From Sulfuricurvum sp. (GTDB taxonomy: Bacteria > Campylobacterota > Campylobacteria > Campylobacterales > Sulfurimonadaceae): a stretch of DNA of 64,000 nucleotides. The position numbers and the translations under genes were made by a program. Of the stretch, positions 1-9,679 are shown one piece after another; position 1 is the first letter of the stretch, and every line of letters starts with the position of its first letter. Location: the NCBI RefSeq assembly GCF_030691015.1, contig NZ_JAUYFF010000008.1, positions 124,001 to 188,000 of the forward strand, in the 5' to 3' direction. The notes beneath the pieces are model-generated. The model did no database searches, was not told the origin of the DNA, and saw only the letters and a program-made list of their open reading frames with translations.

Positions 1-1431
<1,431 letters not shown>

Positions 1432-1432
<1 letters not shown>

Positions 1433-1770
1433 TGCGCCCTTACCGCAATATCAGTGACTCGGAACTCGAAGCACTCGGTGCAACGCGCGAATGGAACAGA
1501 GAATTTCTCCTCTCCCTAGCGCTCCCCGCACACATCCTCTGGGTACATACTGCCAGAGAAAAATATCATCGCCTTGATCCGCTTGACCCCTCTTTGGTAC
1601 GTACACTCACGATAGAGCGCATCCAAGGGGATGTGATTAAAACCGATTTCGGAAGTTACTCCCTCGATACGGGAAAAAATATATTTTATGCGTGCGGCTG
1701 TAAAAAGTTTTGCGATTGTTACGGGCAGCTCTATCCGCTGATGAAAAATACCCAACAATCAGCTTCCTAG
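1432..1770 (+). CDS. Small Cys-rich protein translationally coupled to nifS
   Basis: I do not recognise this 112-residue protein. It starts within the nifS stop codon (TGATG), so the two are probably co-translated. The C-terminal third carries four clustered cysteines in CGCKKFCDCYG, which could bind a metal or cluster or accept sulfur. No signal peptide or membrane segment is visible. Its position where nifU usually sits in epsilonproteobacteria suggests a role with NifS, but that is inference from context only. Confidence 0.7.
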
Positions 1771-1810
1771 CAAAATCGCTTATTCTTATACAAATACCTC
1801 GGCAATGTGC

Positions 1811-1816
1811 TATTAT
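1811..1816 (+). promoter_or_regulatory. Extended -10 promoter (TGC TATTAT)
   Basis: TATTAT preceded by TGC forms an extended -10 element 28 bases before the ATG at 1845. It fits the AT-rich sigma-70 promoters of epsilonproteobacteria, which often lack a clear -35 box. Confidence 0.45.
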
Positions 1817-1844
1817 AGTACGCAAATTTGATTAAAGGTTTTTG

Positions 1845-2729
1845 ATGAGTCTCCCGGAAAAAGAGGTATTTTTAATCACTGAAAATGATGTATGCAGTAA
1901 GCTTTTCCAATCCGCCATCGACACTCAAACTAATTTAATCATCCTCATGCATCACAATACTCCCGTACTTTTTAATAAAGCGTTTCAAACTTTTACCGGT
2001 ATGCCGAATGTCAAAATGTTTCTCCGTGAATTCGGTTCTCTTTTGAACCGTTTTGTACCGCATGATGCCTACTTTCACGCAGGCAAAGCCGAAAATCAAG
2101 ACAACTGGACGGAAAGTTTCTTGAATCTGCCCGAAACCGACAGAGTTGTCAGTATGATCAATTACCGTGCCGAACCGTACGCTTTTGCGGTTACCCTTGA
2201 TCAACCGGTAGAAGAGTACACGATTGTTTCCTTTACCGATATTTCGCAAGATCTTATCAAACGGATCATGATCGAGAATGATGTCAGTATCGATAAAGAG
2301 AGCGGTGCATTCAACAAAGATTATTTTATCCACACCTCTAAAAGTTTTCAAAACGCGGCAGAATTCAATAAAAAAGCGATCGGGATTACAATGATAGAGT
2401 TGATGTCATCGGATAGTGAGGCCCACATATATCTGCACGATTTTACCTCCAGTATCAAATGCAATATTCGTCAGAGCGATATGCTTGTACGGTGGGACAA
2501 AAAAATATTTTTACTGGCTTATTTGGTTGAGAGCCCTGAAAATGCGATGAAGTTCAGCCGAAAATTACTCAGTGTTATGAGTGAAGAACCTTTTGAGAAC
2601 CTAAAAACGATCAGTATGCGTCTCGGTACGAGTGTGCAAATAGACCAAGAAGAGATCGAAGAGATTATCACCCGTGCCGAAAGTGCATTACGACAATCCT
2701 CCGATACCTCAAAAACAACTCTCCTCTAA
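1845..2729 (+). CDS. PAS-like protein with degenerate GGDEF domain
   Basis: This 294-residue soluble protein has a PAS-like N-terminal half (about 15-135, ending in SFTDIS) and a GGDEF-like C-terminal half (about 150-285). In the GGDEF signature position it reads VRWDKK, so the catalytic GGDEF residues are gone and diguanylate cyclase activity is unlikely. It may be a sensor or adaptor. I chose ATG 1845 because it follows AAAGG at a suitable distance; a TTG one codon upstream is also possible. It stands alone, with its own candidate promoter. Confidence 0.75.
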   Translation: MSLPEKEVFLITENDVCSKLFQSAIDTQTNLIILMHHNTPVLFNKAFQTFTGMPNVKMFLREFGSLLNRFVPHDAYFHAGKAENQDNWTESFLNLPETDRVVSMINYRAEPYAFAVTLDQPVEEYTIVSFTDISQDLIKRIMIENDVSIDKESGAFNKDYFIHTSKSFQNAAEFNKKAIGITMIELMSSDSEAHIYLHDFTSSIKCNIRQSDMLVRWDKKIFLLAYLVESPENAMKFSRKLLSVMSEEPFENLKTISMRLGTSVQIDQEEIEEIITRAESALRQSSDTSKTTLL

Positions 2730-2747
2730 TTTCCAATCCACAACTTA

Positions 2748-3449
2748 TTACTCGAAATGTGCCATCGGCACATCAAATAAAAACAAATGAGCATCCCTAT
2801 TGGCTGTAATCTCAAAGGTTTCATCCCCAACTATTTGGAGTTCATCACGCCGTTTCAAAATATGTCCGCACGCATTGACCTCACCGTCAAGAACAAATAA
2901 AAGTCTCCCGTATCCCGGTTTCATAGGATCAGAAACAAGAGTATGCCCCATAAAGAGATGCGATACCCGTATGCTCACATCTTGTTTTATTTGCAAAGAG
3001 TTTTTTCGTCCGTTTCCGCTGATAATAAGTGCCCAGCGGTTAAATCTGTCCATATCACAACTGCGCTGTTCATATCGGGGAACAGAATTTTTTTGACGTG
3101 GGATAATCCATAGTTGCAATAATTCAGTCTTCTCAATCGGGGAAGGATTATGCTCCAAAAGTCTAAAATTATTTTCGGCAGACATATACTGAATATGCCC
3201 TGCCCTAATCACTCCATGACTGCCATCCATATCTTTATGTTCCAAGGAGCCTTGTGTAACAATCGTAATGATCTCGGTATCACGATGCAGATGGAACTCA
3301 CAGCTCCCTAAAGGCTCTATTTCTGTCTCATTGAGAAAACATAAAGCCCCAAATCTATTCTTCTCACAATGGTTGGCATCATCGTGTCTGATAAATGAAT
3401 CTTTATCAGATATACCACGCTTGCCGGCTCGATGTAGAGATATTTTCAT
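2748..3449 (-). CDS. Pirin family cupin protein
   Basis: This 233-residue protein has the pirin bicupin layout. The N-terminal cupin holds the metal-site signature FHLHRDTEIITIV followed by a further His in GSLEHKD. The usual TAGxGxxHSE segment is altered to AENNFRLLEHNPS, so the iron site may be modified. Pirins are cytoplasmic metalloproteins, some with quercetinase-like activity; the substrate cannot be told. The ATG at 3449 follows an AAGGGG-like ribosome site; a GTG one codon earlier is an alternative. It is separated by 85 bases from the SulP gene upstream on the same strand. Confidence 0.85.
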   Translation of the reverse strand: MKISLHRAGKRGISDKDSFIRHDDANHCEKNRFGALCFLNETEIEPLGSCEFHLHRDTEIITIVTQGSLEHKDMDGSHGVIRAGHIQYMSAENNFRLLEHNPSPIEKTELLQLWIIPRQKNSVPRYEQRSCDMDRFNRWALIISGNGRKNSLQIKQDVSIRVSHLFMGHTLVSDPMKPGYGRLLFVLDGEVNACGHILKRRDELQIVGDETFEITANRDAHLFLFDVPMAHFE

Positions 3450-3534
3450 CACGCACCCCTTTCCTAAAAAAGAGTTCTCTCTTATTAGCTACTCGGATTT
3501 AAATAAAACTATTCTAGCACTTTTGTCATAAACT

Positions 3535-5730
3535 TTAAACATCATATTCTGCTCCAAGCTCTGAGCGGGTCAATCGAAGTCTCTCTGCTAATACCGCGGC
3601 AAGCGACAACATAAAATGGAGGGATGCTTTTTTGTGATGCTTAGAAAACAAATCGTAGGCTTCACGTGAAATGCAGTACAAATCAGTATCACTGCCGGCA
3701 ATGGTATCGGTATAGTGCGGTGCACCTTCCAAAAATGAAAATTCTCCGAAAAAATTGTTTTGCCCCAAGGTACTGAGATGAACACTTTTACGTCCGGGAT
3801 AGGGGAGCATAATTCTCACTGAACCGCGACGAATCAGAAAAATCTCTCCGTTTCCATCCCCTTCCGAATAAATGAGCTCCCCTTTCTTGTACGTTCGGAG
3901 TTCCGCCAGACTCCGTATCTCCTCTAACGTCTCCTCTTTTCGCCCTTTAAAAAGATCGAAATTGCTCAGATCCAGAAGCTCTTCCCCTTTTTGCTCAAGC
4001 AACCCCTCTTTAATGATCTTGTCTTCTGCCCACTCAATCGCATCATCCAGATCATCAAACACTTTAATCGGACTCAAATGCCGAAGCAAGCCGACATGAT
4101 TGAAATAATTCTCCAAATCATCTCCGCTGGGGAGTTTGTGCGGTAATCGGCATAAAAGGAGATACCCCTCACGATCGTGCAGAATATCTTTTATTTGCAA
4201 TAAAATATGTGCCGCCGTCAAATCGACGGTCTGTACCCGTTTCATATCCATGATGATGTATTTTTTGTGCTGTAAATCTTCTTGTAAAATCGTGTAAAGC
4301 TGATTGGCCGTTCCGAAAAAAAGGCTTCCGTGCAACTCATAAACCGAAAAATCGATTCCGTTGGTACGAAGTAGATTTTCCTCCTCTTTGCATCGTACAA
4401 TCTTACTTCTTGCCTCAGTGCCGTCAAGATGACGGTACACCACCGAGGCTCCGATTTGCTGGGCGATATAAAGGACAACCGCCAAGATCAGCCCTACCCC
4501 CGCCGCCGCAATCAAACTCACGGAGAGCGCCGTAACGGCAACCGCAGCGATAATGAAAAAATCGAGCGCCGTCTGACGTGATTTCAAAAGTTTCAAACTG
4601 TGTCGATCGATCATACGCAAACCGATGACGATCAATATTCCTGCCAATGCGGCAACCGGAATCCATGCTATAAAGGTTGCCAGTACGAGAAACGCAACGA
4701 CTGCCATTACCCCCTCGATAAATCCTGAGAGGTGTGTTTTACCGCCGCTGGAGATATTCACCATCGTTGCCCCCATCGTTCCCGATCCCGGCATCCCCCC
4801 GATCAATGCCGAAACAATGTTACCGGAGCCTTGAGCAATCAGTTCTTTATTGGAGTTGTGAAAAGAGTGGGTCATCGAATCGAGGATAACACACGTTTTT
4901 AGGGTATCAATCGAGAGCAATGCCGCCAAAGTCAATGCCGGAAAAAAAAGAAGTGCCATCTCTTCCCATCCGATATAGAGCATGGTTTCAAAACGTCCTG
5001 TAAACATCTGGTCAAAGTTGATCCCCTCATGTCCTCCTAACTCTCCGATAACAAAAGAGTTATTTGCCTGAAGCAAAGTAGGATCGATCAAACCAAAAGC
5101 AAAATAGGCTCCGATCCCGACGACCAATGCGGTAATAACGGCAGGGATAGCACGAAACACTCTATCGGCGTAGAGCATCGTCACAATGGTAATCAAGCCG
5201 ACCGCAATACTCTGCCATTGCCAAGCACTCGTTATTTGAAACGAATCCCAGAAATGGGTTCCCTGTGGGAGTCCTAAAAATATGGGAGCCTGTGATGCAA
5301 AGATATAAAGCCCTACGCCGCTTAAATATCCGCTGACAACCGGAAAAGGCATATATTTGATCAGTTTGCCCAATCCGATCACACCGAAAGTGATCTGAAA
5401 TAATCCTGCCAGCAAAGCAACGATCATCAGCATCACAAAAACAAGATCAGCCCCAATACCTTGATTAATAGTTTGCAGTGCAAAAGCGGCTAATACGGCA
5501 GCCGCAGGAGCGCTCGGAGCAGAGATCAACCGCTCTGTCCCCCCCATAAGTGACGCAACGATACCCATCGCCGCTACCCCTAAAATACCGGCAACCGCAC
5601 CGTAAGCGCCATAGTGTCCGCCGATCACCGCATAAATCGTTACCCCAAACGCGATAGCAGCGGGTAACGCCACCAGCATCGCCGCCGTTCCACCCCAAAA
5701 ATCACCTAGAAAATTTTCTCTTTTAAACAT
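3535..5730 (-). CDS. SulP family anion transporter with STAS and cyclic-nucleotide-binding domains
   Basis: This inner-membrane transporter of the SulP/SLC26 family carries sulfate, bicarbonate or another anion. Residues about 1-420 form the multi-spanning core, with a SAPSAPAAAVLAAFA stretch typical of the substrate site. A STAS domain follows (about 440-560), then a cNMP-binding domain (about 595-720) with GEIFLIRRGSVRIML and FFGEFSFLEGAPH. The C-terminal fusion suggests gating by a bound nucleotide or another ligand. I prefer ATG 5730 over an upstream TTG at 5751. It is divergent from the EamA gene. Substrate specificity cannot be read from sequence; bicarbonate uptake would suit an autotroph. 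Confidence 0.9.
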   Translation of the reverse strand: MFKRENFLGDFWGGTAAMLVALPAAIAFGVTIYAVIGGHYGAYGAVAGILGVAAMGIVASLMGGTERLISAPSAPAAAVLAAFALQTINQGIGADLVFVMLMIVALLAGLFQITFGVIGLGKLIKYMPFPVVSGYLSGVGLYIFASQAPIFLGLPQGTHFWDSFQITSAWQWQSIAVGLITIVTMLYADRVFRAIPAVITALVVGIGAYFAFGLIDPTLLQANNSFVIGELGGHEGINFDQMFTGRFETMLYIGWEEMALLFFPALTLAALLSIDTLKTCVILDSMTHSFHNSNKELIAQGSGNIVSALIGGMPGSGTMGATMVNISSGGKTHLSGFIEGVMAVVAFLVLATFIAWIPVAALAGILIVIGLRMIDRHSLKLLKSRQTALDFFIIAAVAVTALSVSLIAAAGVGLILAVVLYIAQQIGASVVYRHLDGTEARSKIVRCKEEENLLRTNGIDFSVYELHGSLFFGTANQLYTILQEDLQHKKYIIMDMKRVQTVDLTAAHILLQIKDILHDREGYLLLCRLPHKLPSGDDLENYFNHVGLLRHLSPIKVFDDLDDAIEWAEDKIIKEGLLEQKGEELLDLSNFDLFKGRKEETLEEIRSLAELRTYKKGELIYSEGDGNGEIFLIRRGSVRIMLPYPGRKSVHLSTLGQNNFFGEFSFLEGAPHYTDTIAGSDTDLYCISREAYDLFSKHHKKASLHFMLSLAAVLAERLRLTRSELGAEYDV

Positions 5731-5811
5731 CAAACCCAATCCAATACCCAATCAAATCATAGAAAGTATTTTATTGTATCTAAAATTAGTGGTTGGATTT
5801 CAATATCATGC

Positions 5812-5817
5812 TACAAT
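5812..5817 (+). promoter_or_regulatory. Extended -10 (TGC TACAAT) abutting a start codon
   Basis: TACAAT preceded by TGC ends seven bases before the ATG at 5825. Transcription from it would begin at or next to the start codon, and no Shine-Dalgarno is seen, so the transcript may be leaderless. Confidence 0.4.
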
Positions 5818-5824
5818 CCCCCCT

Positions 5825-6706
5825 ATGAAACTACTCTCTTCCGATACCCGTCTGGGCATTTTGTATATGCTTATCGCTTCGTTTTTATTTGCCCTTACGA
5901 TGGTGTTTGCCAAACTCCTCTCAGGTTCTATGGGGTCGGTTGAAGTGACCTTTTGGCGTAACGCTATCGGATTGGCCGTTATCGGTGTATTTGTTTTACG
6001 CAAACCGATCCATAATATCGGAGGCAAACCGATCACCCTGCTTTTCCGTGGTGTGATCGGAACGATTGCCTTACTCACCTTTTTTTATACCATCAGTGCG
6101 ACTTCTCTCTCCAATGCCATCGTCTATGCTAAAACGGAGCCGATTTTTACCGCTCTGCTCGCTTTATTAGTGCTGGGTGAAAAACTAAAATCACACGCCC
6201 TCCTCGCTGTTATCGTCGGATTTGCGGGGGTGGCGATGCTCAGCGGTTTGGAAATGGGGTATTTGCACATTATGGGGATTTTGACAGGGTTTCTCTCCGC
6301 CTTGGCTTATACCAGTGTCCGCAGTCTCAAAGCCTATTATGATGAGCGAACCGTCGTCCTCTCGTTTATGGTGTCGGGTGTAGTGATCCCTCTCGTGCTG
6401 ATGATGATAGCGGAATATACAACCTCAGAGCTGTTTGCCTTCGCCCTTAATCCTTTTGTTCTGCCGAGGGGAAATGACTGGGTGTGGATTGCTCTGATGG
6501 GAATTGCCGCCGCATACGGACAGATATATATGACACGCGCCTATTTTTATGCCAAGGCGGGGATTGTCAGCACGGTCAGTTATTCTGTTGTGTTATTCGC
6601 GACGTTTTTCGGGATTATGTTAGGGGATGTTCTCCCAACCCCTATGGTAGTTACGGGGGGGATATTGATTATTGTGAGCGGTATTTTACTCTCTCGGCAA
6701 AAATAG
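5825..6706 (+). CDS. EamA/DMT superfamily transporter
   Basis: This 293-residue inner-membrane protein has ten predicted membrane segments in two EamA repeats (about 8-140 and 150-290), as in drug/metabolite exporters. The substrate is unknown. ATG 5825 matches the usual family start just before the first helix; an in-frame ATG at 5774 would add 17 unlike residues. A -10-like hexamer lies just before 5825. It converges with the small membrane protein at 6711. Confidence 0.88.
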   Translation: MKLLSSDTRLGILYMLIASFLFALTMVFAKLLSGSMGSVEVTFWRNAIGLAVIGVFVLRKPIHNIGGKPITLLFRGVIGTIALLTFFYTISATSLSNAIVYAKTEPIFTALLALLVLGEKLKSHALLAVIVGFAGVAMLSGLEMGYLHIMGILTGFLSALAYTSVRSLKAYYDERTVVLSFMVSGVVIPLVLMMIAEYTTSELFAFALNPFVLPRGNDWVWIALMGIAAAYGQIYMTRAYFYAKAGIVSTVSYSVVLFATFFGIMLGDVLPTPMVVTGGILIIVSGILLSRQK

Positions 6707-6710
6707 GCGT

Positions 6711-6971
6711 TTACAATTTAATATGTTTCGTTAAATCGTCCCCTAATTGATCAAGCGGCATTTTTTTAACTTCAGGGCTCTCTTTTTTCTCTTCTGCCAT
6801 TCCGCTAACATTCCCTTCATTCGGGGCTGATACAACTTCAGGCACGCTATTTTCTTCGACCGTTGTATTCGCATCAGAGATACGTTTCTCTTCCAAATAC
6901 TCATCTAAAAAAAATGCTTTAAACAGTAAAAAAGCAAAAGCAAACATAAAAGCATAGATAATTAATCGCAC
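6711..6971 (-). CDS. Small single-span membrane protein, unknown
   Basis: This 86-residue protein has one N-terminal hydrophobic helix (about 4-22) followed by a charged, acidic, low-complexity tail rich in Glu, Val and Pro. I do not recognise a family. It lies upstream (to the right) of nothing on its own strand for 78 bases, where the nif accessory operon ends, so it could be read from that operon. Confidence 0.6.
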   Translation of the reverse strand: MRLIIYAFMFAFAFLLFKAFFLDEYLEEKRISDANTTVEENSVPEVVSAPNEGNVSGMAEEKKESPEVKKMPLDQLGDDLTKHIKL

Positions 6972-7049
6972 TTTTTCACCTCCGATTAGGTTAAATGAGT
7001 AACGTATTTTATCGTATATTGTTAACCGTTTTTAAATAAGTGGAGTCTC

Positions 7050-7448
7050 TTATCCAACTTCTTGCATCTCTTCAGGCTCTTCTTGAACCAATTTTCCGAT
7101 ACCACGCTCGCTTAGGGGAATATCCTCGCGGAAGCTTTTGGCTTTGTAGGTCGGTGATCTGAGTTTCCCCTCTTTGTTGTGACCTAGTTTGTAGATCTCT
7201 TCGTTGCGGAAATGTTCGTCAAACTCAGCCGTAAACGGCATATCCCACGTAATACATCCGATACTCGGACAAATCGCCGCACATTGAGGATCATCGTAAA
7301 GTCCGACACATTCGACACATTTGTCAGGCTGAACGTAGTATTGTTTTTTCCCCGTCGGATTAGAAGTATCATCCACAATCGCATTGACCGGACATTGTTG
7401 CAAACACGCATCACAAGTGATGCAGGTATCGTTGATAATAACAGCCAT
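7050..7448 (-). CDS. 2[4Fe-4S] ferredoxin, FdxN-like, nif-associated
   Basis: This 132-residue ferredoxin carries two cluster motifs: CITCDACLQQCP (C-x2-C-x2-C-x3-C) and CVECVGLYDDPQCAAICP, where an insertion widens the second motif (C-x2-C-x8-C-x3-C), as in Allochromatium-type and FdxN ferredoxins. About 50 extra residues follow the clusters. These proteins donate electrons to nitrogenase or to cofactor assembly. It is the last gene of a five-gene minus-strand operon and overlaps the stop of nifX by one base. A paralogue lies two genes upstream at 7843. Confidence 0.9.
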   Translation of the reverse strand: MAVIINDTCITCDACLQQCPVNAIVDDTSNPTGKKQYYVQPDKCVECVGLYDDPQCAAICPSIGCITWDMPFTAEFDEHFRNEEIYKLGHNKEGKLRSPTYKAKSFREDIPLSERGIGKLVQEEPEEMQEVG

Positions 7449-7831
7449 TAGAGTAGTTCCTTATCTTTAGATGTGTGGACGATTCGAAGAAGCCACGGCG
7501 GCGGATTGCCCAATAAAAGTTCTTGAAGCTTTACAATCGTCTCATCGATTCGATCATTTTCACCGGAGCGTACCGGATAGATTTTCGAAGCCAGTACCAT
7601 TTTTGAAGCGGTAGGCCCTATCGCGGAGCAATAAAGAATATCCGCCTCTTGAATAGTACTGATTTTGTAGGCGAGTTTTTCGTGTTCATCCGCAATCGCA
7701 TCTTCCGAACTGTCGAGTGTCTTGACATATTCGGCACTCTCAGAGGTGATACGATAAAGCTCAAAGCTTTTCGACCAACCGAAATGTTGATTGACAAAGA
7801 CACCGTCAGTGGAAGCGAATGCGATGAGCAC
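7448..7831 (-). CDS. nifX: NifX-type FeMo-cofactor carrier protein
   Basis: This 127-residue protein belongs to the NifX/NifB-C family (dinitrogenase iron-molybdenum cofactor domain). The N-terminal ASTDGVFVNQHFGWSKSFELY is the family hallmark, with the His in NQHFG expected to contact the cofactor precursor. NifX holds NifB-co/VK-cluster during FeMo-cofactor synthesis in the cytoplasm. It sits between two paralogous ferredoxin genes in the nif accessory operon, 11 bases after the upstream one. The C-terminal 25 residues are less conserved. Confidence 0.88.
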   Translation of the reverse strand: MLIAFASTDGVFVNQHFGWSKSFELYRITSESAEYVKTLDSSEDAIADEHEKLAYKISTIQEADILYCSAIGPTASKMVLASKIYPVRSGENDRIDETIVKLQELLLGNPPPWLLRIVHTSKDKELL

Positions 7832-7842
7832 AACTTATCCTT

Positions 7843-8217
7843 TTAAACCGCTACCGCTTCACGCGCTTCACGCTGAGCTATAGTGATATCATCACGGAAC
7901 GTTTGCGGTGCTATTTCAGGTGAAAGGAGACCCCGTTTTTTCGACTCGCTGATAACATATTCTGAGCTGTTTACATAATAGTCGTTGAACTCGGCAGTGT
8001 ATGGCATATCCCAAACGATACACCCCTCAGTAGGACAGGCTGCGGCACACGCAGGTGTAGTTGCATGTCCGACACACTCGATACATTTTTCCGGTTTTAC
8101 GTAGGTATATTCCCAATCATCACGCGGTGAATCACCCTCACTCGCGATTGCGCTTACAGGACATTCGTCGATACACGCATCACAGTTAATACAAGAATCA
8201 GTAATCATTACGGCCAT
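7843..8217 (-). CDS. 2[4Fe-4S] ferredoxin, FdxN-like, nif-associated (second copy)
   Basis: This 124-residue ferredoxin has cluster motifs CINCDACIDECP and CIECVGHATTPACAAACP and a long C-terminal extension containing TFRDDITIAQ. It is clearly paralogous to the protein at 7050, including the WDMPYTAEF segment after the second cluster. ATG 8217 follows TAAGGAGT at good spacing; upstream in-frame codons overlap the previous gene. It is the third gene of the operon, likely an electron donor for nitrogenase or its cofactor machinery. Confidence 0.9.
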   Translation of the reverse strand: MAVMITDSCINCDACIDECPVSAIASEGDSPRDDWEYTYVKPEKCIECVGHATTPACAAACPTEGCIVWDMPYTAEFNDYYVNSSEYVISESKKRGLLSPEIAPQTFRDDITIAQREAREAVAV

Positions 8218-8227
8218 AATAGACTCC

Positions 8228-8674
8228 TTAGTTAGTTTTATACAATTGCTCTTTGCATTTTTCATACGAGGTACTATCAAGTAAGGGAGTGAGTTTAATA
8301 TCCACCGCTTTTAAAAGTAGTGTCACCTCACACCCCTCACATAAATGCATCCGCTCAAACGCATCGGTCGTAATGAGAGAGTTCATCATTCCGCATGGGG
8401 TATCGACACTCACTTCGCTAAGAACCAACCCCTTACGAAAATGTTGCAGTTCACCTACCAGATGGTTCTCTATCGAGACATTCCCCTCTTTGGTTTCAGT
8501 ACAGATCGCTATCGCCGCCTCTTGGATACGGCATTCGACCTCATCACCGATTCGAAGCCATTTAGGGAGTTGGGTTTTGAGCAGTTTCAAATCTACCCCG
8601 TTGACGTTGACGTTGATGCAGCTAAAGAACTGATCGCTTTTAATATCTTCAACCCGTGCCGCAAAGGTATTCAT
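8228..8674 (-). CDS. Two-domain TOBE/Mop molybdate-binding protein
   Basis: This 148-residue protein looks like two tandem Mop/TOBE domains (about 4-65 and 72-140), as in molbindins and the C-terminus of ModE. The pattern is N-x-F-x-A-x-V followed by ALLKAVDIKL-like ends. Such proteins bind molybdate or tungstate and act as cytoplasmic storage or regulators. No DNA-binding domain is present. Its place between a NifU-domain fusion and nifX suggests supply of molybdenum for FeMo-cofactor. Gaps to neighbours are about ten bases. Confidence 0.75.
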   Translation of the reverse strand: MNTFAARVEDIKSDQFFSCINVNVNGVDLKLLKTQLPKWLRIGDEVECRIQEAAIAICTETKEGNVSIENHLVGELQHFRKGLVLSEVSVDTPCGMMNSLITTDAFERMHLCEGCEVTLLLKAVDIKLTPLLDSTSYEKCKEQLYKTN

Positions 8675-8684
8675 GGTAAACCTC

Positions 8685-9575
8685 CTACCAGAGATAGATC
8701 ACAATTTTTTTATCAATGACCTTTTCAAACTGCTCCAGTATCATCCCCGCCGTAGACGTAGGCCCAAGGTGGCATCCCGAACACGCACCCAGATAGCGAA
8801 GCCAAATTTCAGGGGTATCTCCGCTCACATAATTGACAAGTGCTACCCCGCCACCATCACTTGCGAGGATAGGAGCCAGATTCTCTGTAATAACCGATTC
8901 TACTTTCGCGCGCTGAGAGGGTTCATCCATCATTCGAAACGTGACATTTATGTCGGTTGCTGCATTCTGGTTACTGACGTACGTGAGGAGTGCATGGGCT
9001 TGTGCCTCTCCTGCGTGGGCAGCTTTAATCATCCACTTCATCGAGTTTAGAACATCATCGTTGCGGAGTAAAATACCTAGTTTGAGTTGAGCGGTAGGCA
9101 TATTGGCCTCTGCGGCTACACTATAGTAACGGATCGATTGATCTTTATCGGCAGTGACACCGATCCCGTTTTCAAACATACCGCCTAGATAAAACGAAGC
9201 GACTTCATGACCTTGTTCCGCTGCACGATCAAAAAGCTTATATGCCGTTTGTATATCTTTAGCGACACCGAACCCTTTGACATACATCGTTCCGAGATTG
9301 ACCATAGCGTCCGTGTTCGTAGCGCTCAACCCTTCCCAAATCGATTTTGCCACGGCGAACTCTTTACGATCGTATGCTCCAATCGCGCTCTCCATCAATG
9401 ATTCTGCTTCCATTGTTCTCTCCTCATTTCGTTTCAAATTTATACGCAAATCGTCCATTGCCTCTTCATAACTCTCACCAAAACCTTTGACATCAGGGAA
9501 ATCACAGCTGTATATCTCATAGCCGTCCCCCTCTTCATTACTGAAATAGTGATAATGGGTTCGCAACTCTTCCAT
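8685..9575 (-). CDS. HicB-like / Sel1-repeat / NifU C-terminal domain fusion
   Basis: This 296-residue protein joins three modules. Residues 5-50 resemble a HicB-type fold (YEIYSCDFPDVKGFGESYEEA). Residues about 65-200 hold Sel1-like repeats (AMVNLGTMYVKGFGVAKD, AAEQGHEVASFYLGGMFENG). Residues 224-296 are a NifU C-terminal (Nfu) domain with the cluster motif C265-S-G-C268. Nfu domains carry a [4Fe-4S] cluster to apo-targets; Sel1 repeats mediate protein contacts. It is the first gene of the nif accessory operon, so it probably delivers clusters to nitrogenase proteins or ferredoxins. No N-terminal IscU-like scaffold is present. The start follows an AAAGAG-type site. Confidence 0.85.
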   Translation of the reverse strand: MEELRTHYHYFSNEEGDGYEIYSCDFPDVKGFGESYEEAMDDLRINLKRNEERTMEAESLMESAIGAYDRKEFAVAKSIWEGLSATNTDAMVNLGTMYVKGFGVAKDIQTAYKLFDRAAEQGHEVASFYLGGMFENGIGVTADKDQSIRYYSVAAEANMPTAQLKLGILLRNDDVLNSMKWMIKAAHAGEAQAHALLTYVSNQNAATDINVTFRMMDEPSQRAKVESVITENLAPILASDGGGVALVNYVSGDTPEIWLRYLGACSGCHLGPTSTAGMILEQFEKVIDKKIVIYLW

Positions 9576-9679
9576 ACTTTGCTCTTTTTACTCATTTATA
9601 GGATGTGATTGCAATTGCCGTTCTAAATCAAAGAATAAGATATGCATAAGCGTTTATATCAATGGACAAAGGAGCAGTA
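9576..9679. promoter_or_regulatory. Divergent intergenic region of nif accessory genes
   Basis: This 104-base region separates the minus-strand fusion-protein operon from the plus-strand NifX-like operon and must hold both promoters. A GATTGCAATTGC stretch near 9607-9618 contains the palindrome TTGCAA/ATTGCAAT. I found no GG-N10-GC pair at exact spacing on either strand. AAAGGAG at 9668-9674 is the ribosome site for the ATG at 9680. Confidence 0.35.

Noticed and set aside
9595-9640. Sigma-54 promoter between the divergent nif operons
   Set aside because: GG and GC pairs occur but never at the ten-base spacing on either strand.
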